A stretch of DNA of 64,000 nt from Tsukamurella pulmonis (GCF_900103175.1 NZ_FNLF01000002.1:496001-560000); one strand, 5' to 3'; shown: positions 44,853-53,306, numbered from the stretch's first letter. The notes: a model not told the origin generated them from the letters alone. Made by a program: numbers and translations.

Positions 44853-46847
44853 ATGTCCGAGCCGTATGTACTCGCCAAGGGCGGAAACGTCGGAGTCGAA
44901 GCAGTATTCGGGGATTCGTCCGCGCATGTCGTCGTCGCGGTCGAGGCTCGAATCGCTTCCGATTCGCGCGTGATTCCTACTGACGTCAGCGTTCTCATCC
45001 TCGGCGCCGGAGGAAAGGTTCGGTCGAACGACGACCTGGTGTTCTACAACCAACCGTCCGGTGCGGACGGTGCCGTTCGCCTCACGGAAACATCATCGTC
45101 GGACGATGGGGACACGACCATGATCGCTGTCGAAGTCGATCTGGCGGGGCTACCAGAGTCTGTGGATCGAGTGCTCGTGGCCGCAAGTATCGATTCGGAG
45201 GCGGACTCGAGCGCGACGTTCGGAGCTGCCGACACGGTTCGTATGGCGGTTTCGGCACCGGGGGATCGAGATGACGTGAGAATCACCAGCGAGTTGAGTG
45301 GGTTGTCCGACGAACGGGCCCTGGTTTTCGGCGAGATATACCGGCGCGACTCGGATTGGAAAATCCGAGCTGTCGGCCAGGGATACAGCGCCGGCCTCAG
45401 CGGGCTGGTCACTGAGTTCGGAATCGACGTCGATGACGCCGAGGACAGAGGAATGGGCGACGAGGTCTCAGTGGTTGAGAACGAGCGCGGTCGGGAAGCC
45501 GCGGAGGAAGTGCCGGCACGAGCCGATGCTGCGGTCGCGTTGGCTCGGCGGCGTAAACCCGTCGCAAAGATCCCGGCGGACTGGAAGGAGCGGCTCAGTC
45601 CCGGACTCCCCTCCGCTGTGCATGCGGAGCTTTGGCAGAGGGCGCGCTTGTTTCCCACGGTCGGTATTCGGAGCTCGGCTGAGCAAGAGGGCCGAACGAC
45701 ATCAGTTCTGCTGTCGGTGATGTCGGTGGTCCCGGATTTCGGTCGGAGGATCGTCGGTCTGCTGGGCGCGCCCCGGGGAAGAGTCGAGACGTTCTCTGAG
45801 GTCGCGTTCTCGCTCGCCGGCCACGACTACCGTCCGGACGGGGTGATTCGGGTCACTCGGGGCGCGAAGGAATGGACGGCGCTGGTTGAGGTGAAGACTG
45901 CTAAGGGATCACTGGGGAACGATCAGGTTGAGAGCTACATCAAGCTGGCTCGTGCGAAGGGGTACGACGCGGTCGTCACGATCAGTTGTGATCTCACTGT
46001 CAGTTCGAGCGAGTTGCCCTTCCGCCTCGAATCCCGGCCACCGAAGTCGGTCAGCGTCTTTCATTTGTCATGGGAGGCCATCGTGACCGAGGCTGCCCTG
46101 CAGTACGCGTCCGAGACGGGTGACCGCGTGCAGCAACGACTTCTCGAGGAGCTGCTGCTCTATGCGGCCGATCAGCAGTCGGGTATGTGGTCATTCGGTG
46201 ATATGGGGCGGCATTGGGTCAAGGTTCGGGACGGAATCGCGGACGGCACGCTCGCGGCGACCGACGTAGCGACGTCGGAGATCTGCTCCAGGTTCGATCA
46301 CCTCACGTGCCATGCAGCAATGCAGCTGACCTCGCTCACAGGCCGAACTGTCGTTGCGCAGATCCCGCGCGCCACGGGTGATTCTGTGAGCCGCGCCAAG
46401 CAGTTGGCCGACTCGGGCGAAGTCTTCGGGTCGCTGAAAATCAGCGGAGCAACTGCTCCCCTGATTATCAACGCCAACCTGGCCCGGCTGCGTATCGGTT
46501 GTTCGCAGAGCGTCGTTGCCCCACGGTCAGGCCGGACGAGCACAAAGGTCAATTGGCTGATCCGACAACTGAGTGCCGCACCACCGCGCCTCCGGATTGC
46601 CGCCCACCATTTCGGTAGTAGAACGGAAGTTACTTCGGCGCTGCTGGAGACGGTACGCGACGATCCGACGGTGCTACTCCCTCAGGGAGGTAGAGATATT
46701 CGCGAGTTCACCATCACTGCCGAGGCGTCGATGGGGTCTAAGCGGTCCGCCACTGAGAACGGATTCGTGTCCAGCCTGATCACGCTGGTGAACACCTTCC
46801 ACCGGGACGTCACGGAAGTCGTCAAGGTGCCGCGACAGGACGCATGA
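44853..46847 (+). CDS. TerD-domain protein fused to a PD-(D/E)XK nuclease-like domain
   Basis: The protein has 664 residues. Residues 1 to about 190 are a TerD domain: LAKGGNVGVE, VLILGAGGKVRSNDDLVFYN, ATFGAADTVRMAV, ALVFGEIYRRDSDWKIRAVGQGYSAGLSGLVTEFGIDV. After a linker, residues about 310-375 carry a restriction-nuclease core: Glu316 (TFSEVAF), Asp329 in RPDGVI, Glu346-x-Lys348 in LVEVKT, and Gln358-x3-Tyr362 (QVESY), the set seen in RecB/Cas4-type PD-(D/E)XK enzymes. The last 280 residues are unrecognised. TerD proteins bind calcium and belong to tellurite/phage/stress response systems. The gene stands alone downstream of tRNA-Pro and has lower GC and mixed codon use unlike its neighbours, suggesting transfer. 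A role in phage defence or DNA-damage response is inferred. Confidence 0.88.
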   Translation: MSEPYVLAKGGNVGVEAVFGDSSAHVVVAVEARIASDSRVIPTDVSVLILGAGGKVRSNDDLVFYNQPSGADGAVRLTETSSSDDGDTTMIAVEVDLAGLPESVDRVLVAASIDSEADSSATFGAADTVRMAVSAPGDRDDVRITSELSGLSDERALVFGEIYRRDSDWKIRAVGQGYSAGLSGLVTEFGIDVDDAEDRGMGDEVSVVENERGREAAEEVPARADAAVALARRRKPVAKIPADWKERLSPGLPSAVHAELWQRARLFPTVGIRSSAEQEGRTTSVLLSVMSVVPDFGRRIVGLLGAPRGRVETFSEVAFSLAGHDYRPDGVIRVTRGAKEWTALVEVKTAKGSLGNDQVESYIKLARAKGYDAVVTISCDLTVSSSELPFRLESRPPKSVSVFHLSWEAIVTEAALQYASETGDRVQQRLLEELLLYAADQQSGMWSFGDMGRHWVKVRDGIADGTLAATDVATSEICSRFDHLTCHAAMQLTSLTGRTVVAQIPRATGDSVSRAKQLADSGEVFGSLKISGATAPLIINANLARLRIGCSQSVVAPRSGRTSTKVNWLIRQLSAAPPRLRIAAHHFGSRTEVTSALLETVRDDPTVLLPQGGRDIREFTITAEASMGSKRSATENGFVSSLITLVNTFHRDVTEVVKVPRQDA

Positions 46848-46950
46848 GGTTTGGACCTCTGCTCGTGAAACCGTCGGCTCGTCGAGATCGCGCCACGCCA
46901 GGGTTCGGGAGAGGGTGATGCGGCTCGCCGTTCGGCTCGAGCGAATGGTT

Positions 46951-46981
46951 GCCATATATACCCCTAGGGGGTATATATGGC
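46951..46981. promoter_or_regulatory. CsoR-type metal-sensor operator, 31-bp palindrome
   Basis: GCCATATATACCCC (46951-46964) and its exact complement (46968-46981) flank the centre TAG. The core TACCCC-N3-GGGGTA fits CsoR/RcnR-family operators. It lies 65 bases before the start of the His-rich protein and should control that gene and the MFS exporter. No csoR gene is in the window. Confidence 0.8.
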
Positions 46982-47045
46982 AGTGTCTCCGGCACACGGA
47001 GGCAGCCGAGCGCAGTTCGGCGAACGCACGTCGAAGGAGCGAGTC

Positions 47046-47816
47046 ATGGACCACAGCGCACACACCGCACCGGCATTCCCGCAGGGCCTGCAGACCGCGG
47101 AGCAGGGCTATCGCATCACCCCGGCCCTGTCGATCCTCGATGCCGGCCGCACCCGCGTCGAGTTCGCGATCCTCGGCCCCGACGGTGCGCCGGTCACGGC
47201 CTTCGACGAGCAGCACGACAAGAAGCTGCACTTCATCGCCGTCCAGCGCGATACCAGCGGCTTCCAGCACGTGCACCCCGTCATGGACGCCGCCGGCACG
47301 TGGTCGGTCGAGCTGGATCTCGCCCCGGGTGTGTGGCGGTTCTTCGCGGACGTGGTCCCCACTGCGCTCGGGGCGGGCGTGGTGCTCGGCGCCGACGTCG
47401 CCGTGCCGGGCGAGTACCGTCCCGTCGACCTCCTCGCGCCCCGCGCCGTCGCCGAGATCGACGACTACCGGGTCACCCTCGACGGTGCGCTCGTGCCGGG
47501 GCAGGGCGGCGAGCTGATCGTCACCGTCACCCGCGACGGTGCCCCCGTCACCGACCTCGAGCCCTACCTCGCGGCCTACGGCCACCTGGTCGCGCTGCGC
47601 GCCGGCGATCTGGCCTACCTGCACGTCCATCCAGAGGGCGGACCGTCGAACCCGGCGACCCCCGCCGGCCCGGAGATCCGCTTCCACGCCATGGCCCCGT
47701 CGGCCGGGACGTACCGCCTGTTCCTCGATTTCCAGCACGGCGGCACCGTCCGCACTGCGGAGTTCACCCTCGTCGCCGACGGTGCCGCACCGCACGCCGG
47801 GCACGCCCACCACTGA
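47046..47816 (+). CDS. His-rich putative copper-binding protein
   Basis: In this 256-residue protein two related segments carry paired histidines: KLHFIAVQRDTSGFQHVHPVMD and HLVALRAGDLAYLHVHPEGG. The N terminus is MDHSAHTAP and the C terminus ends HAGHAHH. The HVHP motifs look like metal sites in an immunoglobulin-like beta fold. No signal peptide or membrane helix is visible from this ATG, which has GAAGGAG before it, so a cytosolic place is suggested, although similar actinobacterial proteins are often exported. Its promoter carries a CsoR-type palindrome, and an MFS exporter follows 26 bases later, so copper buffering or delivery is likely. Confidence 0.82.
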   Translation: MDHSAHTAPAFPQGLQTAEQGYRITPALSILDAGRTRVEFAILGPDGAPVTAFDEQHDKKLHFIAVQRDTSGFQHVHPVMDAAGTWSVELDLAPGVWRFFADVVPTALGAGVVLGADVAVPGEYRPVDLLAPRAVAEIDDYRVTLDGALVPGQGGELIVTVTRDGAPVTDLEPYLAAYGHLVALRAGDLAYLHVHPEGGPSNPATPAGPEIRFHAMAPSAGTYRLFLDFQHGGTVRTAEFTLVADGAAPHAGHAHH

Positions 47817-47842
47817 TCCCGCCTCGATCACCAGGAGCCACC

Positions 47843-49177
47843 GTGGGTCCCTTCTCGCACCGCGATTTCCGGATGCTGTTCAGCGCGCAGATCGTCGCGC
47901 TGCTTGGCACGGGCCTGACCACCGTCGCGCTGGGCCTGCTCGCCTACGAGATCGCGGGCTCCTCGGCCGCCGTCGTGCTCGGCACCGCCCTGACGATCAA
48001 GATGGTGCTGTACGTCGTGATCGCCCCGCTCGCCGCGGCGTACGTCGACCGGCTCCCGCGGCGGGCCTTCCTGGTCGCCCTCGACCTCGTGCGCGCGGGC
48101 ATCGTGCTGGCGTTGCCCTTCGTCACCGAGGTGTGGCAGATCTACGTGTTGATCGGCACCCTGCAAGCGGCGTCGGCGGCGTTCACCCCCACGTTCCAGG
48201 CCGTCATCCCCGACATCATCACCGACGAGCGCGAGTACACCACCGCGCTGTCCGCGTCGCAGGTCGCGTACACGATGGAGAGCCTGGTCAGCCCCGTGGT
48301 CGCGGCGCTCGCGCTGCTGCTCATCGATTTCGACGTCCTGTTCGTCGGCACCGCAGTCGGTTTCGTCGTCTCCGCGTTCCTCGTACTCAGGGCGACGGTG
48401 CCCGACGCGCGCCGCGCGCCGGGGGGCGGTCCCGCCGATCGGATCCTCTCCGGGGTGAGGCTCTTCGCCCGCACTCCGAGCCTGCGCGGCGTGCTCGCGG
48501 TGAACTTCGCGGTCGCGGCGGCCGGCTCGATCGTGGTGGTCAACACCGTGAACTACGTCCGCGATCAGCTGGGCGGCAACGAATCCCAGGTCGCCTGGAT
48601 GCTCGCCGCATCCGGCGGCGGGACTCTACTGGTGGCGCTGGCCGTGCCGCGGCTGCTGGATCGGTTCACCGAACGCTCCGTGATGCTCACGGGCGCAGCG
48701 CTACTCACCGCCGCGGCAACGGGGGCGACGGCGATGGCCGCCGCCGACACTCCGTCGTGGGCGCTGACCGCGGTGGTGTGGTTCGCGAGCGGCGCCGGCT
48801 CGGCGCTGGCGATCACGCCCACCGGCAAGGTACTGCGGGCGGCCGCCGCGCCGAGCGACGTGGCCGCCGTCTTCGCCGCCCAGTTCTCGCTCTCGCACCT
48901 GGCCTGGCTCGTCGCCTATCCGATCGCGGGGTGGGGTGCGAACCGCTTCGGGCTCGTCCCCGCCTGGGCACTGCTGGCCGGAATCGCCACTGCCGGAGCG
49001 GTTCTCGCGCCGATCCTGTGGCGTCGCACCGCCGGGGGAGTGGTCGAGCCTGCACCGTCGGACGAGGCGCCGATGCCCGAGCCCGAGCTCGTGCCGGGCA
49101 GCCCCGCCTGGCGGCACACCGCCGCCGCGGGCGGCACCCTCACCGAGTGCCAGTGCACCTGCGGGCAGGCGGCCTGA
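47843..49177 (+). CDS. MFS transporter with Cys-rich C-terminal tail
   Basis: The 444-residue major facilitator protein with about 12 helices is of the Bcr/EntS-like exporter type (FSHRDFRMLFSAQIVALLGTGLTTVALGLLAYEI; YVDRLPRRAFLVALDLVRAGI as the loop 2-3 motif). The GTG at 47843 follows AGGAGCCACC. The tail ends TECQCTCGQAA, three cysteines in a CxCxC arrangement that could bind Cu(I). It is co-transcribed with the His-rich protein under the CsoR-type site, so a metal or metal-complex substrate is plausible. It is convergent, six bases apart, with the next gene. Confidence 0.88.
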   Translation: MGPFSHRDFRMLFSAQIVALLGTGLTTVALGLLAYEIAGSSAAVVLGTALTIKMVLYVVIAPLAAAYVDRLPRRAFLVALDLVRAGIVLALPFVTEVWQIYVLIGTLQAASAAFTPTFQAVIPDIITDEREYTTALSASQVAYTMESLVSPVVAALALLLIDFDVLFVGTAVGFVVSAFLVLRATVPDARRAPGGGPADRILSGVRLFARTPSLRGVLAVNFAVAAAGSIVVVNTVNYVRDQLGGNESQVAWMLAASGGGTLLVALAVPRLLDRFTERSVMLTGAALLTAAATGATAMAAADTPSWALTAVVWFASGAGSALAITPTGKVLRAAAAPSDVAAVFAAQFSLSHLAWLVAYPIAGWGANRFGLVPAWALLAGIATAGAVLAPILWRRTAGGVVEPAPSDEAPMPEPELVPGSPAWRHTAAAGGTLTECQCTCGQAA

Positions 49178-49183
49178 CGGTCG

Positions 49184-49618
49184 TCACCAGGCGGCGACGA
49201 AGCCGACGAGCAGAACCGCGAACGCGCCGATCTCGGCGACGATGAGCGCCACCATGAAACCGCGTACTCCCGGTGCGGGCGGGGCCAATTGGTTGTCGGT
49301 GTCGCGGCGCGCGCCGTGCCAGCAGTAACTGGCGATGGCGGCGACGAAGAAGAAGACGAGGACCGCGGAGGCCGTCAGGTTCACCCACTGCGGCCACGCG
49401 CTCAGCTCCACGAAGACCGCCGTCAGCGCGAGCGCGAAGGAGTACATCAGCGCCGCGCGGTGCGCGATGTCCACGTACACGTGTGCCTGGTGCTCGGGGG
49501 ACGTCATGATTCCGCGGTACTTCCACACCCCGAGCCCCAGTGCCCACAGGAAGACCAGTCCCGCGGCGAGCAGCGTCAGTCGGGTGTCGAGGCCGAGTGC
49601 GGTGGTGTCGATGGTCAT
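49184..49618 (-). CDS. Four-helix membrane protein, unknown function
   Basis: The 144-residue protein has helices near residues 14-32, 55-75, 80-100 and 118-142. A loop between the first two holds several histidines (SPEHQAHVYVDIAHR). Its ATG overlaps the stop codon of the XRE-cupin regulator (ATGA, 49615-49618), so both are made from one transcript. The family is not recognised; transport or signalling linked to the aldolase operon is possible. Confidence 0.78.
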   Translation of the reverse strand: MTIDTTALGLDTRLTLLAAGLVFLWALGLGVWKYRGIMTSPEHQAHVYVDIAHRAALMYSFALALTAVFVELSAWPQWVNLTASAVLVFFFVAAIASYCWHGARRDTDNQLAPPAPGVRGFMVALIVAEIGAFAVLLVGFVAAW

Positions 49619-50184
49619 GCGTCCTCGGTCCCCTCGTGCGAGCGCGGGTGGTGGTAGCCGATCGTCGTGACGACCAGTGCGGTCGCGCAGCCGCCGGACT
49701 CGGCGGTGAGCCAGTGGGGTCGACGGGCGTCGAAGTACGCCGAATCACCCACGTGCAGAACGGTCTCCTCGTCGTCGACGGTGAGCTTCACGATCCCTTC
49801 GGTGACGTACACCAGCTCGTCCCCCTCGTGGTGCACCGGACCGCTGCCGGTGGCGCTCGGATGAACGACGAACGGGTGCATCTGCTTGCCGGGCAGGACC
49901 GCCGCGATCGGGTCGTGGATCGGCAGGGGTGCGGACGCCGGGTCGATCCGGCGCGCGGCGCGCTCGACGGTGACGGTGCCCGGCCGCTCGGCCTCCGGGG
50001 TGCCGAAGATGTCGGCGGCGTCGACGCCCAGCGTCTCGGCGATCCGCAGGGCGATCGCGATGGAGGGGGAGCTCTTCCCCCGCTCGACCTTCGACAGGTA
50101 GCTCTTGGTGACGCCGACCCGGTCCGCGAGGACCTCCAGCGTCATTCCGGCGCTCAGGCGGTGCGCTCGGAGCATGGCGGACAC
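49615..50184 (-). CDS. XRE-cupin transcriptional regulator
   Basis: In this 189-residue protein the N-terminal helix-turn-helix (LRAHRLSAGMTLEVLADRVGVTKSYLSKVERGKSSPS) is joined to a C-terminal cupin domain (PVHHEGDELVYVTEGIVKLTV, VLHVGDSAYFDARRPHWLT) that would bind a small ligand. The GTG at 50184 was chosen because GAGGGG lies five bases upstream; a GTG two codons earlier is possible. It is divergent from the class II aldolase operon, and an 18-bp palindrome sits in the spacer of that operon's promoter. Such regulators usually respond to a metabolite of the pathway they control. Confidence 0.9.
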   Translation of the reverse strand: MSAMLRAHRLSAGMTLEVLADRVGVTKSYLSKVERGKSSPSIAIALRIAETLGVDAADIFGTPEAERPGTVTVERAARRIDPASAPLPIHDPIAAVLPGKQMHPFVVHPSATGSGPVHHEGDELVYVTEGIVKLTVDDEETVLHVGDSAYFDARRPHWLTAESGGCATALVVTTIGYHHPRSHEGTEDA

Positions 50185-50254
50185 GGGCACCCCTCTCTGT
50201 CGACGGCCCTTTGGAGGGTACACGCTCGGCAACAGGTGACGAATAGGAATCGAG

Positions 50255-50283
50255 TTGACGATAGGACACGAGTGTCCTACGGT
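50255..50283 (+). promoter_or_regulatory. Promoter TTGACG-N17-TACGGT with operator TAGGACAC-GA-GTGTCCTA in the spacer
   Basis: The -35-like TTGACG (50255-50260) and -10-like TACGGT (50278-50283) are exactly 17 bases apart. The perfect palindrome 50262-50279 fills the spacer, so bound regulator would occlude RNA polymerase. It lies between the divergent XRE-cupin gene and the aldolase operon. Confidence 0.8.
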
Positions 50284-50324
50284 GGCGTCAGTCGAACGGA
50301 ACACCTCGGAAGGGCGGAACAGTC

Positions 50325-51104
50325 ATGGCGTCAACGATGAAGCTCGGCAAGCAGGAACTGATGGACACGGCTCACGCGGCGATGCAGTCCCGGATCGCCG
50401 TTCGTGAGTGGAGCGACAGGGAGAAGCTGGCGCTGACCTGTCGCGCCCTCTTCGACGACGGGCACAACTCCGGTCTGGCGGGCCAGATCTCGGCGCGCGG
50501 CGAGGCGGATGCGACGTTCTGGACGCAGCGCCTCGGACTCGGATTCGACGAGATCACCAGCGACAATCTCCTGCTCGTGGACGAGGACCTCACCGTCCTC
50601 GAAGGAGAGGGGATGGCGAACCCCGCCAACCGCTTCCACAGCTGGATCTACCGGGCCCGGCCGGACGTCAACTGCATCATCCACACGCACCCGCTGCACA
50701 TCGCCGCGCTGTCGATGCTCGAGGTGCCGCTCCAGGTCTCGCAGATGGACATCGCGCCCCTGTACGACGACTGCGCGTTCCTCCCCGACTGGCCGGGCGT
50801 ACCGGTGGGGAACGAGGAGGGCGAGATCATCTCGGCCGCACTCGGTGACAAGCGGGCGATCCTGCTGGCGCACCACGGGCAGCTCGTGGTGGGCGCGACC
50901 ATCGAGGAGGCGTGCTCGCTCGCGCACCTGATCGAGCGCGCCGCCCGGCTTCAGCTGCTGGCGATGAGTGCCGGCGAGATCAAGCCGCTGCCACCGCGGC
51001 TCGCGCAGGAGGCCCACGACTGGACCGTCAGCCCCCGTCGCAGCGAAGCCAACTTCCAGTACTACGCGCGCCGCGCGCTCCGCAATCACCCCGACGCCGT
51101 CTGA
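50325..51104 (+). CDS. Class II aldolase/adducin-family protein
   Basis: The 259-residue protein has the zinc-site motif CIIHTHPLH (His120, His122) and the later LLAHHGQLVVG, typical of fuculose/rhamnulose-phosphate aldolases, epimerases and related decarboxylases. The N-terminal part (CRALFDDGHNSGLAGQISAR) is the family's phosphate or carboxylate loop. It is the first gene of an operon with a DapA-like enzyme and is controlled by the promoter-spacer operator. The substrate is probably a hydroxy or keto acid; sequence alone does not define it. Confidence 0.88.
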   Translation: MASTMKLGKQELMDTAHAAMQSRIAVREWSDREKLALTCRALFDDGHNSGLAGQISARGEADATFWTQRLGLGFDEITSDNLLLVDEDLTVLEGEGMANPANRFHSWIYRARPDVNCIIHTHPLHIAALSMLEVPLQVSQMDIAPLYDDCAFLPDWPGVPVGNEEGEIISAALGDKRAILLAHHGQLVVGATIEEACSLAHLIERAARLQLLAMSAGEIKPLPPRLAQEAHDWTVSPRRSEANFQYYARRALRNHPDAV

Positions 51105-51128
51105 CCCCCGAACAGAGGACTGAACCCG

Positions 51129-52007
51129 ATGAGTATCCACGGCATCGTCGCCTATCCCGTCACCCCGTTCACCGCAGCGGGCCGCATCGATCACACGGCA
51201 CTCCACGCGATCCTCGACCGGTTGCTCGACGGCGGCGCGTCCGCCATCGCCCCGCTCGGCAGCACCGGCGAGGCCGCCTACCTGGAACTGACCGAGTGGA
51301 CCGAGACGGCTGCGAGCACCATCGGCCATGTCGCCGGTCGAGCTCCGACCGTCGTCGGCGTCTCCGACCTGACGACCGGCGGTGCGGTGCACCGCGCGCG
51401 GATCGCCGAGGGGCTCGGAGCGGACGCGATCATGGCGCTCCCCGTGTCCTACTGGCGGTTGACCGCGCTCGAGGTGCAGCGCCATTTCGAGGCCATCGCC
51501 GCGGCGGTGGGGATCCCCGTCATGGTCTACAACAACCCCGCGACGGCGGGTGTCGACCTCGCCCCGGAGCAGCTGTGGGAACTGGTACGCGACGTCGAGA
51601 ACATCACGATGGTCAAGGAGTCCACCGGCGACATCGAGCGCATGCACCGCCTGCGGGAGCTCAGTGACGGCACCCTGCCCTTCTTCAACGGCAGCAATCC
51701 GCTCGCGCTCGAGGCCTTCCGCGCCGGTGCAGCGGGATGGTGCACCGCCGCACCGTGCCTGATCCCGGAGGAGATCGCCGCGTTCCACGCCGCCGTCGTC
51801 GCGGACGACGCGCCCGCCGCCGAAGCGCTGTTCGCGCGGATCGAACCGCTCCTGCAGTTCATCGTGGCGCGCGGCCTCCCGACGACCGTGAAGGCCGGGC
51901 TCGCCCGCACCGGAATCCCGTCCGGTTCGCCCCGGCCGCCGCTCCTGGACCTGGACGGCGACGAGACCGCGACGATGATGCGATTGATCGAATCCGCCCG
52001 CAGCTGA
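51129..52007 (+). CDS. DapA/NAL-superfamily lyase
   Basis: This 292-residue TIM-barrel Schiff-base enzyme has the carboxylate loop PLGSTGEAAY, the conserved Tyr134 in VMVYNNPA and the Schiff-base Lys163 in MVKESTGD. It is not likely to be the housekeeping dihydrodipicolinate synthase, since it sits in a catabolic-looking operon with a class II aldolase and an XRE-cupin regulator. Keto-acid aldolase or dehydratase activity on a sugar acid or hydroxyproline-type intermediate is a reasonable guess. It begins 24 bases after the aldolase with AGAGGACTGAACCCG upstream. Confidence 0.88.
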   Translation: MSIHGIVAYPVTPFTAAGRIDHTALHAILDRLLDGGASAIAPLGSTGEAAYLELTEWTETAASTIGHVAGRAPTVVGVSDLTTGGAVHRARIAEGLGADAIMALPVSYWRLTALEVQRHFEAIAAAVGIPVMVYNNPATAGVDLAPEQLWELVRDVENITMVKESTGDIERMHRLRELSDGTLPFFNGSNPLALEAFRAGAAGWCTAAPCLIPEEIAAFHAAVVADDAPAAEALFARIEPLLQFIVARGLPTTVKAGLARTGIPSGSPRPPLLDLDGDETATMMRLIESARS

Positions 52008-52038
52008 GTGCGGCCCGGCTCCGGCGCACGCCTGCTCC

Positions 52039-52650
52039 TCAGCCGTGCGCGCGACCGAGCACCAGCGGAGACGTCGGGATCGGCACCCACGCGGGCGCGA
52101 GCATCCGGTCCTCCACCGAGGTCACGGCGAACCCCGCGCCGCTGATCAGCCCGACGGCATCGCGGTGGGCGTGGCAGTTCCCGAACACCCGCGGCCACAG
52201 GGTGGTCGCGTCCACCGCCTTCTGCAGGCCCTCGAGCATCCCGCCGCGCGCGGCGACGTGCTCGAGGAAGCGGAGCTCACCGTCGGGGCGCAGGAGCGAA
52301 CGGACCTGCCGGACCGCGCCCGCGGGTTCGGGCAGTGAGCACAGCACCAGGCTGAACACCACCGCGTCGAAGGGCTCCGCCGGCGCGTACTCGTCGAGCC
52401 GCTCGGGACGCACCTCGATGCGCTCGTCCGCCACCGTCGCCGCCTCGGCCCGCAGCGCGGCCTCGGGCTCGAGCGCGACCACGGCCGTCACCTCCGGTGG
52501 GTACAGCGCGAAGTTCGTGCCGGTGCCCGCGCCCACCTCCAGCACCCGCCCCGACAACCCGGCCAGGTTGCGCCGGCGCAGCTCGGTCACCTGCGCCGGC
52601 TCGTTGCGCACCAGCCGCGGCCACATCCGCACGAAGAACGACTCGCCCAT
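52039..52650 (-). CDS. Class I SAM-dependent methyltransferase
   Basis: In this 203-residue protein motif I is GRVLEVGAGTGTNFALY, followed by VVALEPEAALR and the motif IV region FDAVVFSLVLCSLPEPAGAVRQVRSLLRPDGELRFLEH. The later half has several aromatic and Cys/His residues (WPRVFGNCHAHRDAV). It resembles the UbiE/thiol-methyltransferase-like small methyltransferases. The target is unknown. It lies six bases downstream of the phosphoesterase gene on the same strand. Confidence 0.85.
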   Translation of the reverse strand: MGESFFVRMWPRLVRNEPAQVTELRRRNLAGLSGRVLEVGAGTGTNFALYPPEVTAVVALEPEAALRAEAATVADERIEVRPERLDEYAPAEPFDAVVFSLVLCSLPEPAGAVRQVRSLLRPDGELRFLEHVAARGGMLEGLQKAVDATTLWPRVFGNCHAHRDAVGLISGAGFAVTSVEDRMLAPAWVPIPTSPLVLGRAHG

Positions 52651-52656
52651 GCTCTA

Positions 52657-53229
52657 TCAGTACCCCAGCGTCATCTCGGCCATGAGCCGATCCGCCGGAG
52701 CGGGCGCAAGGTCCCACGCCTCGAGCGAGACGCAGATCGACCGCTCCCCGGAGCGCCGCTCGGTGGCGTGCGTGTGCCCGTGCAGCAGCCACATCCCCCG
52801 ATCGGGCAGCTGGAACTGGGCGAACTCGTCGCGCTCGAACCGGTCCGGCGTACCCGCGTACGGGTAGTGGCACAGCAGCACGCCGTGCCCGCCGATCTTC
52901 GTGCGGGCGTGCTGCTGCACCGAGCGGAAGACCTCCGCGTAGGCGGCGAAGAAGCGTTGCGCGCCGCGCCGCATGGGATTCACCGGATCGTGGTTGCCGG
53001 TCACCAGGTGCAGGGGGACGCGCAGGGTGCCGAGCTGCGCCAGCGCCGATTCCATGCTGGCCACGCCGCCCGAGCAGATATCGCCCAGGACCCACAGCGC
53101 GTCGGTGTCCGGGTCCAGCTCGTGCAGTCCCTCCATCACCGCCGCGTCGTGCTCGGCGACGCCGGCGAACCCGCGCAGCTCGGCGAGTTTCGGGTGCGCC
53201 AGATGCAGGTCGGAGGTGAAGTGGTCCAC
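52657..53229 (-). CDS. Calcineurin-like metallophosphoesterase
   Basis: In this 190-residue protein the family motifs are in order: FTSDLHLAHPK (Asp-x-His), VLGDICSGG, VTGNHDP, LCHYPYAG and LHGHTHATE. It is a compact soluble member that binds two metal ions; similar small proteins are phosphodiesterases of unknown physiological substrate. It starts at a GTG (53229) without a good ribosome-binding site. It is divergent from the thioesterase, with 77 bases between. Confidence 0.88.
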   Translation of the reverse strand: MDHFTSDLHLAHPKLAELRGFAGVAEHDAAVMEGLHELDPDTDALWVLGDICSGGVASMESALAQLGTLRVPLHLVTGNHDPVNPMRRGAQRFFAAYAEVFRSVQQHARTKIGGHGVLLCHYPYAGTPDRFERDEFAQFQLPDRGMWLLHGHTHATERRSGERSICVSLEAWDLAPAPADRLMAEMTLGY

Positions 53230-53306
53230 CCGGAAACGATGGCATCCGCGGCGGCCGGACGCACGCGAATACCGCGCGGCCCGGTGCGCCTGGTAAACCG
53301 ATAGGA

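Noticed and set aside
51129-52007. Housekeeping dapA
   Set aside because: The fold fits, but the operon partner and XRE-cupin control point to catabolism. The lysine pathway genes ask-asd are 30 kb away.
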